The translations under genes and the position numbers were made by a program. 64,000 bases of DNA from Tenodera sinensis (lineage: Eukaryota; Arthropoda; Insecta; Mantodea; Mantidae). Below, one piece after another: positions 1 to 11,296 of the stretch (within the stretch, counting starts at the first letter, position 1; the number at the start of each line of letters is the position of its first letter). A model generated the notes under the pieces. That model was not told where the DNA came from. It searched no databases and saw nothing but the letters and a program-made list of their open reading frames with translations. Where the stretch lies: positions 122,132,680 to 122,196,679 of the forward strand of contig CM060971.1 of NCBI GenBank assembly GCA_030765045.1. The letters are read 5' to 3'.

Positions 1-232
1 GGGCAATGACTGGGTTTCCATGGTGTTTCATGGTGCAGATGGTGATGCTTCTTCTGAAGTTTCTTCTGATAACTGTTCAAGGAACTTGCTGAAAATATCT
101 TTCTGGGGAATGTCGAAATTAAATACTCGGTTTCTACTTTTTAAAATGAAGATTGGTTCCCATGTGGACAGCTCCTGTTTTCCAATTATCTGTTTGAGGA
201 GTTTCGGTTCTGGCTTTATGTCGTGATTTTCT
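1..232 (-). pseudogene. Inverted partial copy of the same Penelope-like C-terminus
   Basis: This stretch is the reverse complement of 366-596 with scattered substitutions. Read on the minus strand it repeats the second half of the GIY-YIG region, including the NRNRVFNFDIPQKD stretch near its end. The two copies lie head to head with about 130 bp of unpaired sequence between the arms. The copy is cut by the window edge. Inverted 5'-truncated partners are a known feature of Penelope insertions. Confidence 0.6.
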
Positions 233-240
233 GTCCATAA

Positions 241-567
241 ATTGAATGCAGTGATTGTAATGAAGTATACATAGGAAAAACCAAAAGAAATTTAGAAATT
301 AGATCCAAGGAACACGTTAGGAACATCAAGAGTAAACAATTAGAAAAATTAACAGTTGCCTTTCACTTCTGGACAAAAACCCACGACATAAAGTCAGAAC
401 TGAAACTCCTCAAACACATAACCGGAAAACAAGAACTGTCCACATGGGAACAAATCTTCATTTTAAAAAATAGAAACCGAGTATTTAATTTCGACATTCC
501 CCAGAAAGATATTTTCAGCAAGTTCCTTGAATCGTTACCAGAAGAAGCATCACCATCTGCACCATGA
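241..567 (+). pseudogene. Penelope-like element GIY-YIG endonuclease fragment
   Basis: An open frame of 108 codons ends at TGA (565-567). It shows a Cys-x2-Cys pair followed by VYIGKT and then an Arg and an Glu-His pair (LEIRSKEH), which is the pattern of the GIY-YIG nuclease at the C-terminus of Penelope-like retroelements. In those elements the nuclease cuts the target for reverse transcription. The reverse transcriptase that should precede it is absent, so this is a 5'-truncated copy. The frame has no internal stop. The family call rests on motif recognition. Confidence 0.6.
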
Positions 568-1244
568 AACACCATGGAAACCCAGTTATTGTCCGGTTGA
601 TAATGGAGAAAAGTTAACCTTCGAAACGCGTTCCGGAAAATTTTGTAAGTGTCTAGTGTTATTAATTGACTCACCTTTTCAAATAAATAAATGTTTGACA
701 AACATATGATGTTACCTATGAAATACAGGTTATTATGACATAGGTTGCTTTTATCCTCTTTATGATCAGTTTGTGAATCTAAAGATGTCATTTTCAGTTT
801 ATCTTCACAAATGGATTCATCTGATTCATACAAATTGTTGTACATGGGTAAGAAATAGTCATCACAAGGTTGATGATGCACTAGAATTATTGGAATTTTG
901 TATATCATACATTTTACACCTGTTTGTGAGAAGCAGTAACATTTGCTTGCAATCTTGCACAATTAACGAAGAAAAACAAATGTCAGTAATGTGTAATAAG
1001 GATAGGCGAGCAGAGTTTGGTTGACCTCTGTGGAACATAACTGCCGATTAGTCATTCTTGGAGCTAAACAAATAAACAGATCAGGTTGCCGCTCCACCAA
1101 AGAGTCAAGTAAGGTGTAATATTAGCTGTCCTAGTCAGGCAATTGCATAAGTGTGTTCGTTCGAAAACTAGAACATTTAAATAAACACAGGGGCCTCCCA
1201 GACCCTTGGCGACCACTGGAGGGTTGAGTATTACAGAATTCAAT
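568..1244. other. Non-coding stretch, no recognised element
   Basis: Stops occur in all frames and no motif is recognised. The long minus-strand frame over part of this stretch is a shadow of the Penelope-like fragment. Confidence 0.4.
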
Positions 1245-1440
1245 AACAGGAAATTTCTCTGAAATGGTCCACTTGACAAAAAATGTATTGCATATAAATT
1301 GTGTGTTTCAAAAAGATGTACATTTTTTAGGCAGTAATACTGTGTGTATCTCTTACAGTTCACCTGTTATATAAAAGTCATTCAGAATAAAGATGACTTC
1401 AGACAATATTCACAGAAAATTCAACATATCCATTTCTATG
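1245..1440 (+). repeat. Dispersed repeat D1, partial copy
   Basis: The sequence around a block reading ATACATTTTTT-like bases followed by a conserved TCTCTTACAG-like stretch recurs at 4072-4810 (inverted), 21748-22600, 60530-61060 and, for its far end, 5320-5540. The copies are strongly diverged, so the family is old. No coding potential is seen. Confidence 0.5.
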
Positions 1441-1464
1441 TTCAAGCAGGCTAGTGGTTGGTAC

Positions 1465-1728
1465 CTTTTCCTTTTCCTCGTTGATGCTGGTGGTCTCGGA
1501 GGGGCCATTCTTGAGGTTGTGCCCCTGTTCCTCCTGCTGTTGGTGGGCCACCTCACCGCCGGCACCGGCACTAGTACCACTCTCCTTTTTCTGCTCCTGT
1601 TCCTCCTGCATCTTCCTCCTTGCAGCTCTTCTCAGGGGTGACACTATCTTCTTGTTTGCCAAGTGCTTCCTCAGCGGAGGCTTTCCAAGCTTAGGAATGT
1701 TGGAAACACGATCTCTGAACAACTCACC
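1465..1728 (-). CDS. Candidate internal coding exon, K/E/Q-rich protein
   Basis: On the minus strand a good acceptor (TGTGTGTTTGCAG) precedes an open stretch of exactly 88 codons that ends at a possible donor, GAAAAG|GTACCA. Both borders are in phase 0. It starts GELFRDRVSNIPKLG, is basic in the middle (LRRAARRK) and then E/Q-rich. Local GC content and codon use look coding compared with the AT-rich flanks. The frame would run on into dispersed repeat D1, so the exon should stop near 1465. No family is recognised. It could belong to a minus-strand gene whose other exons lie upstream. Confidence 0.35.
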
Positions 1729-1768
1729 CTGCAAACACACAACCTGCTTCACCATCACGTACTCCCTC

Positions 1769-1836
<68 letters not shown>

Positions 1837-1912
1837 CAACAGTAATAATAATAACAATAACAACAACAGTAATAACAACAATAATAATAACAATAATAAA
1901 AATAACAACAAT
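1769..1912. repeat. (AAT)n microsatellite with AAC interruptions
   Basis: A trinucleotide run of about 48 units. It gives spurious poly-Leu, poly-Asn and poly-Tyr frames on both strands. Confidence 0.95.
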
Positions 1913-2121
1913 GCAGTAGAATCTTGATATCTTGACATAAAATTTTATTTAGTGTACATATACAATGTACTACACTCTTCCTCAGAAACAAAAGGGCTGA
2001 CCTTCGATATCTAGTCAGAAGATAAACAGACCATTCTCATACCCATTATATGGATACGAGGGTGGTCTATCAAGTTTCCGACCTAATAAAGATACAAGAC
2101 ATTTTTTCAGAAATTTTTCTT

Positions 2122-3050
2122 TTATTTTTCAACATAATCTCCTTGTAACTCTACACACTTCTGCCAGCGATGCTCCCATCTCTGTAACCCGTCCAAATAG
2201 TACTCAGCGTTTTTCTCTGCAAAATAATTGTTCACGAAGGTGATTGCCTCTTCATTTGACGAAAATCTCTGTCCTCCGAGTGCAATTTTCAGATGAGGGA
2301 ACAAAAAGAAGTCGCTTGGGGCTAGATCTGGTGAGTAAGGTGGATGATCAAGCAGTTCAAACCGTAATTTGTGGATTTTCACCATTTCAACCGTTGAGGT
2401 GTGAGATGGTGTGTTGTATTGGTGAAACAGGATTTTCTTTTTCTGAAAATGTGGCTGTTTTTCCACAACTTCTGCCTTCAGCTTGTCAAGTAATGATGCG
2501 TAGTATGCTCCTGTAATAGTTTTTCCTTTTTGAAGATAATCGATTACAATAACTACATGACTATCCCAAAAAACAGTCGCCATCACTTTCCCAGCTGAAA
2601 AAAGTTTTTGCTCTTTTTTGTAGCCGGTTCCCCATTTGCCGCCCACCTTTTGGACTGTATTTTTGTTTTGGACGTATAATGATGAATCTAAGTTTCATCT
2701 ATAATAATTAATCGGCGCCAAAACTCCGATTTATTGCACCTAAACTGCGCCAACAAAGCGTTGGAAATGTTCATTCGAACACGTTTTTGGTCTAATGTGA
2801 GCAAACACGGCACCCAACGTGCGGACAACTTTCTCATGTCTAAATGTTGATTTAATATGTGACAAACACGTTCTTTTGACATATTCATAGCCTCTGCTAT
2901 CTCTCTCACTTTAATTCGGCGGTCATCTAGCACCATTTGGTGAACTTTGGCGATGTTTTCGTCGTTCGTTGCAGTTTTTGGATGCCCCGAATGTTTATAG
3001 GTTCCCAAGCTCTTACGGCCACGTTTAAATTCAGCTGCCCAAAACTTCAC
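2122..3050 (-). pseudogene. Broken mariner transposase
   Basis: Two minus-strand frames (2688-3050 and 2122-2646) give consecutive parts of a mariner transposase. The first holds the helix-turn-helix region (VREIAEAMNMSKERVCHIL), the CARWVP-equivalent block and the first catalytic Asp in IIIDET. The second holds SPDLAPSDF with the last catalytic Asp. The second catalytic Asp should lie in the HQ-x-N block, but that block reads FHQYN, so a catalytic acid is missing. The frame also breaks near 2650-2690 and the N-terminus is interrupted by an insertion at 3116. It cannot encode an active enzyme. Confidence 0.85.
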
Positions 3051-3115
3051 TGTGGTAAATGATGGTCAGAGTCCCCATACACAGAATCCAACTCATCTTT
3101 GATTTGCGTAGGCGT

Positions 3116-3229
3116 TGTTGTTGTTTTCTAGTGCCTTGCATCTGGCAATGAAGCCATTAGCATTCGTGCTTTCCAATACCTTTGAACTGTAGTTTCTTCT
3201 GATCTTAATGCTTCACAGGTCTTCAAGTG
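3116..3229 (-). mobile_element. 5'-truncated LINE C tail inserted in mariner copy 1
   Basis: 114 bp matching the 3' end of LINE C at 26690-26805 are flanked by a 13-bp TSD, TTTGCGTAGGCGT at 3103-3115 and the same with one change at 3230-3242. On the minus strand it ends in an (AAC)n tail, as expected for target-primed insertion. Confidence 0.85.
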
Positions 3230-3456
3230 TTTGCGTAAGCGTACTGCCTTTCAAAAACAAATATTTAATGACAGCTCGATACTCGATTTTGTCCATTTTC
3301 ATAAAAGCACTCACATCAACTCAAACGACTTACATAACAACTGAGAGCCCAAAATGGCTGAAACTTTGGTTAGTAACTGTCAACAGATGAACAACGAAAT
3401 TTACGAGTGCTGCCCTCTTCATGTTGAGGTCGGAAACTTTTCAGACCACCCTCATA

Positions 3457-4071
3457 TATACATTTATTTGAAGGTTTCTTGCTCTACCCAGCTGAACTTT
3501 CAGTTACATATTTCTGGTTGCAGTACTATCTCAGATTTCAAACGTACTGACCGTTAAGTGTTGTGTTTGTGCCCTTGAAAATGTCAAATGACAAGGCCAC
3601 AAATTCACATTGGGTGTGTTAAAGAACCGGACAAAGGGAAAATAATAATATGTAATCATTTTAGAATACACAGCGTGTATAAACACGAAAGAGCTCATTT
3701 CAATTTTGTATTATGAAAAACCTATCGAGAATGGAAACACATTGTGTATGTCACTGTACACAGGAAGGTTCAAAGTTTGGTCACAGCTGCGCTGTTGTTT
3801 GCCTATAACAACTGCACCACAGGAAAAAGCATTTTGTGTATTGGAATTTGCAAGATCTCTGTTCATTGTTCAAGTATAATGTGCACTCCGTCATCGCTTC
3901 TGTGATGTTTCTCATGCAACATGTAGTGCTATGTCCAGTGTATAGTGCCTATACAAAACTTGCAACATTCCTATATCCAGTGACATGCACAATGCCCTCC
4001 TTTCTTTCACACTTTTTCCATAATACAAAATTGAAATCAGCTCTTTCATTTTTACTTTCTCTAGTACTAAG
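3457..4071. other. Non-coding stretch
   Basis: AT-rich sequence with no motif, splice-bounded frame or repeat that I recognise. Confidence 0.4.
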
Positions 4072-4185
4072 TTGAAGTATTGTATTCCACCAAAAAATTT
4101 GATGCTGAGATTTCACCGGAAATATGTTTTCAGAACCCAGAATCCAAAAAAAAAGCATTTTAAGAAAAAGTGTGTGTGTGTGTGT

Positions 4186-4272
<87 letters not shown>

Positions 4273-4810
4273 AGATTAAAATGTCATATGTTTGAGATAT
4301 TTTGATGGTAAATGAAATGTATACTTTGAATTTTCTGGATATAGCCTATGTAGTGTTTACCCTGGATAACTTTTGAATAACTTGTAAACCATAAGAGATA
4401 GACTAAATCTGATTACACAAAAAATTTAGATCTCGCTAAAACACACAGTTTATGTCCGAATAAATTTTTTTTGGTACAGTGAACCATTTCGGAGATATTT
4501 CTTGTTATATGTATAAATTCTAGAGAACTTATACTTCTGTCAAATGGAGCATTGCTATTCATTTTTTATACATTAGGCGTGCAAAGAGAATAGCAGTTGA
4601 AAGCTTTAAAACATTTGACTATCGCTCAGTCTACTATATTATCATATTCCCGTTGCACGTGCAAGAAAACGAGGAATAAGATAATTTCTGCAAATGTTTA
4701 TCTGAACTAACATGAAGAAGATATAAGAATAAGAGTTTGTAAGAATGGTTAGTAGAGAAAGCCATGTGAGTGCAACAAATCAGATTTTTAAACATGCTGT
4801 ATTATACTTT
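4072..4810 (-). repeat. Dispersed repeat D1, long inverted copy
   Basis: This is the diverged reverse complement of most of 21748-22600. Shared blocks include TGTTGCACTCACATG-like and ATCTTCTTCATGTTAG-like sequences near the 4810 end. A (TG)n run sits where the other copy has CA-rich sequence. No ORF is seen. Confidence 0.55.
4171..4271. repeat. (TG)n microsatellite
   Basis: About 50 TG units with one TA interruption, inside a D1 copy. Confidence 0.95.
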
Positions 4811-4999
4811 TATGTTTTCTATGTTGTGCTAGAACTTGCGTTTATGTAATTTACAGCTTTATGTTATGAGTTGTGAATAACAAACACCTTATTTGTAACA
4901 CTAGACATTACGATAACTCAATACCCTCGCAGTCCACATTAGACTGAGTCATCGGAATTCTACTGTAATTAACAACAACAACAATAATAATAATCAAGA

Positions 5000-5310
5000 T
5001 GCAACAGCACTTTCTGGGCCACAGCCCACCGCACAACCACTGTGTTCCCCACCCCTGTCTACCTCAGGTATATGAGAGGGGTGCAGTAGTGTAGGTGGGA
5101 AGTGGTCGGTGCACTCGTCCCTCCCAGCCAGTTATACAGTTGACAGAACCAGTGCAACTACTTTTCAATCAAGTAGCTCCTCAACGAGGCTGAGTGCATC
5201 CCAGAACGGGTCTCCCAGCATGATAAAATCCCCATGCCAGTGCAGGGAATCGTATCCAATTCTCCCACTTAGTAAGCAGCAGTGCTACCACCACACTAAG
5301 GAGGCAACCT
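5000..5310 (-). mobile_element. SINE family S1, single-copy form
   Basis: On the minus strand 5240-5300 resembles a tRNA head: an A-box-like TAGTGTGGTGGTAGCA and a B-box-like GGATACGATTCCC. The body (5010-5230) matches the flank and unit of the 84-bp array at 14031-16040, including the CTCCTCA...GGCTGAGTGCATCCC block. Here the body is present once, so this copy shows the state before expansion. Confidence 0.55.
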
Positions 5311-5319
5311 GTTTACAAC

Positions 5320-5540
5320 ATAGTCAACCTAAATACCAGGTTTGGTATTTATTGGACATTTTACTTAAGTTAGACTGTTTACGCATACACGCATGCACAC
5401 CAACACCTTTTTCTAAAACTGCTTTTTTTGGGGGGGGGGGGGGGGGGGGGGGGGAGAGGAGAGGTGTTCAGGGGGTTTCAAAACATGTATGTGTGGTGAA
5501 ACCTTCGTGCTAAATTTCTGGATGGAATGCAATACTTTCT
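5320..5540 (+). repeat. Dispersed repeat D1 end fragment with poly-G
   Basis: Matches the far end of D1 (compare 22410-22600). It contains a run of 25 G at 5430-5454. Confidence 0.5.
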
Positions 5541-5752
5541 CTGCCTAATGTGTGTGTAAAATGGTACAAGTTAACTCAGGGATATGTCTTACTATAAGAA
5601 TAGTTAGCTAATGCTGGATTTCTGACAATGAAGTCATTAATTCTCTTGCTCTCCAACATTTTTCACTGATGGATGGGGCACTAGAAGTGGCCGGGCATAT
5701 TTGAAGGTGGTCTTGATCCATTTCCTCTTGCAGATCACATAGAGGACAGAGT

Positions 5753-7822
5753 GGTTATTTATTTATTTTTTTTTTTTTGGTAGTTAATATGTTATTTATT
5801 AAGTCATTAAGTAAATACACAATTTACAATAGACTTCGTCACTTACGGCTAAAAATTTCAAATCATATATTATTCTTGTCCAGCTCTTCAAATTCATGCA
5901 TATCATATACAGGATTTTCTACTAGCCATGTATAAATTCTATTCTTAAATGCTTGAAGACTTAGGTTACATATTCTGTTCGGCAGTGCATTAAAAAGCTT
6001 TATACCTATCAGTTTATGACATTTACTCGTCTTGCTTAGTTTATGATATGGCATATCCAATTTGTTTATGTTTCTTGTATTGTAATTATGTATTTCTTTC
6101 CGTACACTGTGATTAAGCATATTTTCTTTTACATATATTAGTACATCATATATATATAAATTTATAATCGTAGGAATCTTTTGTTTTACAAAGAGTATTT
6201 TACAATGATCCATTGCTTTAGCATCACATAGAATTCTAACTACCTTTTTTTGAATCCTTAGTACTTCTAATACACGTGAATTGCTGCCCCATAAAATCAA
6301 CCCATACCTGAACATACTCTGAAAGAAAGAAAAATAAGCTGCCCTTAGGAAATCCCTTGATACAGCTTTTTTTAAACTCGCTATTAAAAATACTACTTGG
6401 GATAATTTGCTGCATACAACATCTATATGCGCATTCCATGACAATTGATTATCTAAGATTATACCCAGTAATTTGACTTCAGTTGTGGTCTCATTATGAA
6501 CTCTAGGAGTCTTTAGTGTAAAGAGTATGTTTTGAGATTTTGCTTCGTTCATATAAAAACCGTTATTTTTAAACCAACATTGTGCTTGCTCCATTGTGTT
6601 ATGTGCTAACTGTGATAATATATTAAGTTCTTTACGAACGTTTAAGAATGAAGTGTCAGCTGCATATACAACAGTATAAGCTGAGGAACATTCCGATACA
6701 TCATTAATCATCACCAAGAATAATAAAGGCCCCAGGACCGAGCCTTGCGGCACACCTATTTCTACTTTGGCTATCTTAGATTGTTTCCCATTAACTGATA
6801 CTACCTGATAGCGATTCTCAAGATAGGATTTAAAAATTTTCAGACTCTGTTCCTTTATTCCATAGTTTTTCATCTTTCTCAGCAGTAGATCATGTTTGAC
6901 GCAATCAAAGGCCTTGCTAAGATCACATAAAGTGCCATGGGCTGAACTTCCTTCTTCAAAAGCTTGATAGATCATTTCTACGTACGTGCTGACCGCAAGT
7001 ATAGTTGACTTTCCCTTACGATACCCATACTGATTACTAAAAAATAAATTATTGTCTTCAAAATAGTTTTGGAGTTGATTTTTGATTAAACATTCTATTA
7101 TTTTACCTACTGTTGGAATTACTGATATTGGTCTATAGCTACTTTCTTTTAATTTATCTCCCTTTTTATAAATAGGTATTACCTTTGAGAATTTTAAATA
7201 TTTTGGAAAAATTCCTTCTTTAAAACATCCATTTATACAAAAAGTCAAAGGAACTACGATATAATTAATTAATTCCTTAATAAAATTGTTGGACAGGTCA
7301 TAAATGTCTCTCGTTCTTGAATTTTTTAGTCTTTCTACTACTTTAACAACTTCTACACACGTAACTTCCCTGAGTGTAAAACCTGGATTAGCTGGAACAT
7401 TGCTGATTACATTTACAGAATTCCCGGCCCCTAAATTTATTTGTGTAGTGATTTCTTTAACCGAGTCTATGAAAAATCTGTTGAAATCATCTGGAGTAAG
7501 ACTCTCCTCAACATTATTTGCACTCTTATTGTTATTTCTTCCAGTTACAGAATTTATAATTCTCCATGCTGCTTTCAGTTTATTTTCTGAATTCTCTATT
7601 ACTCTTTGATTTGCTTCTTGCTTAGCTTTTATTATACACTTCCTATATTGCTTTCTGTACTCTCTTAAGATGTTTAAATGCTGTTCTGTTGGATTACTTT
7701 TATATATACTTCTTAATAACATTAACTTGTCTTTATTTCCCTTTAAGTCTAAATTGTACCAGTCACCTTTTTTAATTGTTTTTCTTTTATATTGGTTTTG
7801 TACAATTTTATACACAGTGAAG
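5753..7822 (-). mobile_element. LINE B inserted in LINE A (5'-truncated)
   Basis: On the minus strand it begins after LINE A sequence near 7822 and ends in an A-rich tail, seen as a T-rich run at 5752-5780 on the plus strand. It interrupts a site that is continuous near 26400 in LINE A copy 2. The flanks share only a few bases (AGTG-like), so the TSD is short or eroded. Codon content differs from LINE A. Confidence 0.8.
5863..7822 (-). pseudogene. LINE B reverse transcriptase, nearly intact frame, altered active site
   Basis: A 665-codon open frame covers a reverse transcriptase of the CR1/L2/Jockey kind: an N-terminal linker, SYRPISVIPTVGKIIE, GYRKGKSTILA, DLSKAFDCVKH (first catalytic Asp), GVPQGSVLGPLLF, the active-site block, and a C-terminal thumb. 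The Y-x-D-D box reads YAADT, so the first of its paired Asp residues is Ala; activity is unlikely. The first residues of the open frame come from LINE A sequence across the junction. No endonuclease domain precedes it. The lack of stops over about 650 codons argues for a fairly recent insertion. Confidence 0.85.
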
Positions 7823-8925
7823 AATATATCCCAATTCTGTTTAAATGTTTTGCCAGACAATCATGTCCTGTAATCAACCTGAAGGTTGCAACTGCTGTTT
7901 TTCGAGGATACTCAGGAATCACTGTTTGAATGTTTGGTAGTTCCCATCTTTTATTCTTTGATTTTTCATAGTAATATTTTGCAATAATTTTTTTGAATTC
8001 AGAGTTGACTAATCTTTTAGCTGCATAAAATGGTAGATTAACTATAGATTTCTGTACACTGCTGATACCCTTTTTTGCAAGAAAATCATTACCACTCAGT
8101 CCACAGTGAGCTGGTATCCATTGGAAGACTAGGTGTTTTTGAAGTGCTGTTAGATGGCTAAGCATCTTCCAACATTCTATAATAGTTTGGTTTTTTGGTG
8201 ACAACTTGGAAGTAATTGCTATAATTGCTGCCCTGGAATCTGAGAGAATAACTGCTTGCTGAAAATCTGAAATTCTATACAAAAGATTTTGTAGGGCCAT
8301 TCAAATTGCTTCAATTTCTCCATCAAAGTTTGTAGTTCCATAACTTAAAGATTTGTAATAGGAAAAGAGGTGACATGTGACTCCAGCACCTGCTCCATCT
8401 TGGTTTGATATCAATGATCCATCAGTATAAATATGCAGCCATTCGTGTTCTGGAAATCTAGTATGGATTGTCTCTAATGCCAATAATTTTAGAACATTAG
8501 TTGGAGTATAATTTTTCTTAACTTCTTCTGTCAGGTGTAAATAATACGTGATGTCTAATGTATGTGTCGGATTGACTTCAGATATGAAGTTTTCATTTGA
8601 ATTAGGAAGGTGTACATTCTTCTTGATGTCTTGAATTTTGGAAAGAAAGCTCTCCTGAGTCTTTAGTGTATGTGTAAAATTTCTCTTGTGCCATGTATTG
8701 AATGGGAGTCTGATTAACTTTTCGTATTGAATAAGAGCCGCTTTTTCTATTTCATATTCAATGGGGTATTGGTTGGTTAGTATTTCCATAGCTGCTATTG
8801 GTGTGGTTTTGATAGCACCTGTAATTAATCTCAGACTTTGGTTTTAAAAGATTTGAATTTTTTTTGTGTTTGCTGTTATAAGAACTTCGCTGCAGTAAGT
8901 AAATAATGGCTTTATATATACATTG
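7823..8925 (-). pseudogene. LINE A reverse transcriptase tail and RNase H
   Basis: The conserved RNase H signature appears in order: HIYTDGS (first Asp), GEIEAI (Glu), LSDSRAA (Asp), then QWIPAHCGLSGN near the last His. An in-frame TGA at 8298-8300 follows GEIEAI, where copy 2 at about 25888 has CGA, so the frame is dead. Upstream of 8789 the frame is shifted but still reads LRLITGA, like LINE C. The C-terminal Cys-rich stretch expected next lies beyond the LINE B insertion. Confidence 0.85.
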
Positions 8926-9938
8926 TTGCTCTTTGTAAATATAAATATTTGTGACATATAACCATGTATATAAATAGTATTATGGTAATTTAGATGACTT
9001 AAAATAGGTAGTATACAAATATTTAGTTAACCCAGAGCTTAACAATTGACATCACAAGGATCTTTTTGTATTACATTAATAGCAAGCAATGTTGAAACAT
9101 TGCCCAGAATTACAGGTTTTGGAAGCTAAAAGTGTAGCTTCCAGAGCCGAGAACTTGCTTCTATGACACCACTTCGCGTCAAGCCTTTTGTTTAAAGACG
9201 CAAGGAAAAATCTTCTTTGTCATATTGTGAAAAAATCGGCATGACAAAAAAGAATGAGACAGACAATCTCCATTTTATATCTCAGGAAAGTCCCAATTTC
9301 ACGCCAAAAATTAACAAGTGGGGAATTGGCTCACCCAACAGAAACAACAATTTTTGCACTTAATTCAAAATTTCATTTTTGGCATGTGCAGGCCGACCAA
9401 TGGAATTTGCCAGTTTGGGAAAGCATAATCCTTTATATAGAGGTGAGAATGTAAAATTGGGGTTTTTTTGAAAATTTTTGGCGAGTGTATGTCAGAATTG
9501 TGGCGAAAGTATGCAAAAAGTTAATCAGCAAATGAACTTTCAGTGCCAAAGACTAGTATTAAAATCACAGGAAGAAAACAGCTAAAAGTTTCAAATATTT
9601 CAAATAAACATTTTCAACAGGCGTGGGAACCCCATATAACATGCAAGCTGCAAAATTATGAACACAGGGATAAGTACTGTAATGAACAAGGATGAGCAAC
9701 CTTTTTAACTCTGACTAAAGATACATTATCTGTGGATCCCATAACCACCTGTGAGATCAGCCATTCCTTTACCGAGGAAGCCCAGCTACATAGACCAGAG
9801 CAAATAGTCCTGCTAACATAGATTCCCAGCACTTGAAGTAGCGGGAGACCGGACGTGTGGATACATGATTCTGTAACACTTCTGCTCATATGGTACATAT
9901 ACTTCACTTATTATTTTGTCCTCTACTTAGTCACAAGG
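8926..9938. other. Non-coding stretch
   Basis: No recognisable coding or repeat signature on either strand. Confidence 0.35.
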
Positions 9939-10260
9939 CACAGTAGAGCCTCAATTATCTTAGGTAATGAGAACCAACACTACCTCGCATAAACCAAAAC
10001 TCAGATAATACAGACTCCATCAGCAATCGAGAGAGAAACGTGATAAACTGGTGAAATGAATGATGTGAGAAAAAGGGTACCTACTGTATTATCAAATGAA
10101 AATACAGAAGACCTACAGTGAACTAACTCACTTGCTTCTTTACACTGTTTCACGCAATCATCGTAGCACTGGGGTTCATTTTCTCATTCCCCATTTCAGT
10201 GTCTTTGTAGGGACATGAATGACATGACATACGCTGCCGCAGTTGGTAGCATGACTGGAA
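9939..10260 (+). mobile_element. pogo/Tigger-like non-autonomous fragment
   Basis: It starts CAGTAGAGCCTCAATTATCT and continues with alternating GATAAT-like and CCAAC-like blocks, the pattern of Tigger/pogo terminal sequence. No transposase is seen and the far end is not defined. Confidence 0.4.
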
Positions 10261-10398
10261 ACATTAGTCACTTGTTACTACTGTAAAAGCAACAACAGAG
10301 AATAAATATATTTAGAGTGTGGAAAATAGTTATTTATTAAGTTGTTCAAAATAAATATAAAAGAATAATAACCAAAATAGTGGTGAGCACTGACATGA

Positions 10399-11010
10399 TT
10401 ATGGACGAGGAACAGGGAAGGACCAGCGCAGATACGAACCCAGCTCAAATATCAACAAGTACTGCAAGTAACAATGAAATGGACAAGGTGAGTGTCAAAC
10501 TGCCACCTTTCTGGATTGAGAAACCAGACGGTTACTGAAAGAACACAATTTAACTATCTGCTTGTGCTATTAGAGCCGAGAGTATTTGAAAACATTTGGG
10601 ATTTAGTAACCAGCACCCAAAACAATAAGTATTCTCTGGCAAAGGAAAGGCTACTAAGAAAGCGAAAAATGCCAAATAAAGAAATTGGTGGGTGATATGA
10701 AACCCAAGCAGCTATTGAGAAAAATGAAAGGTTATGGCAGAACAAACGTCCCCCCCCCCCCCAAAAAAAAAAAAACTTAAGAACTCTCTGGCTTGATAAG
10801 CTCCCTAATAATATAAACAGCATTCTACACATTTCAGATGAGAATGTTGCAATGACAGGTCGCAGGTTTGAGATGAAATCTATTAAGGAAGTGCAGGTAG
10901 CCACACAGTAGCAGCAGTAACGTTATGCCAAACAACACCATCTGCTCTGTCGGTTCAACATCTTGCTAGGATTCAAGAATTAGAATTAGTTTGTGCAAAA
11001 AGAACGTGCA
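10399..11010 (+). pseudogene. Gypsy-type (Ty3) Gag remnant
   Basis: In shifting frames the sequence reads VSVKLPPFWIEKP, then QFNYLLVLLEPRVFENIWDL, a KYSLAKERLL block, and LRTLWLDKLPNNINSIL. This is the usual order in arthropod Gypsy capsid proteins. A stop follows the first block and a C/A homopolymer at 10750-10773 breaks the frame. Gag would form the particle that packages element RNA. Protease remnants follow at 11297. No LTRs were identified. Confidence 0.6.
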
Positions 11011-11296
11011 ACATTACTAAGATAAGTGAAGCTTTTAGTTTCTAATTTGTTCTTACTTTAGAATTAGAAAAGGAGGTTCCAGCGAGCCTGCAGTCAAAGC
11101 AGAAGTTGTCCCAAATTTAGCAAGAATGGCAAATATTGTTATTATAATTTTGCTTTATGATGTCTACCTGAAAAATGTGCCCCACCTTGCCAATGGATGA
11201 ATAAGGGAAACAACGCGGCAGACAGTGCAGTGGCCCATAGTTCTGCCATGGAATTCCCGGCCACCAATTTTACTTATTTGTTGAAGATCAGACTTC

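Larger units (their letters stand above)
2057..3454 (-). mobile_element. mariner transposon, copy 1
   Basis: The element has TIRs: GAGGGTGGTCT near 2058 and its inverted match at 3444-3454, both followed inward by a conserved TTTCCGACCT block. A TA dinucleotide flanks each end (2055-2056 and 3455-3456), the expected mariner TSD. After subtracting a nested LINE fragment, the length is about 1.27 kb, normal for mariner. The transposase is on the minus strand and broken. Confidence 0.85.
5595..8925 (-). mobile_element. LINE A, copy 1 (5'-truncated, split by LINE B)
   Basis: The minus strand carries the end of the reverse transcriptase region, an RNase H domain and a 3' region ending in GCATTAGCTAAC followed by a short tail. 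Copy 2 at 22627-26567 shows the uninterrupted junction, so 5753-7822 is foreign. With RNase H downstream of RT, the element fits the I-group of LINEs. The RT core and endonuclease are missing. Confidence 0.8.

Noticed and set aside
1399..1938. Long frames through the (AAT)n run (poly-Leu, poly-Asn, poly-Tyr)
   Set aside because: They are translations of a microsatellite; only the splice-bounded part at 1465-1728 was kept as a candidate exon.
9254..9907. Short frames between LINE A and the Tigger-like fragment
   Set aside because: No motif, splice signal or conserved block.
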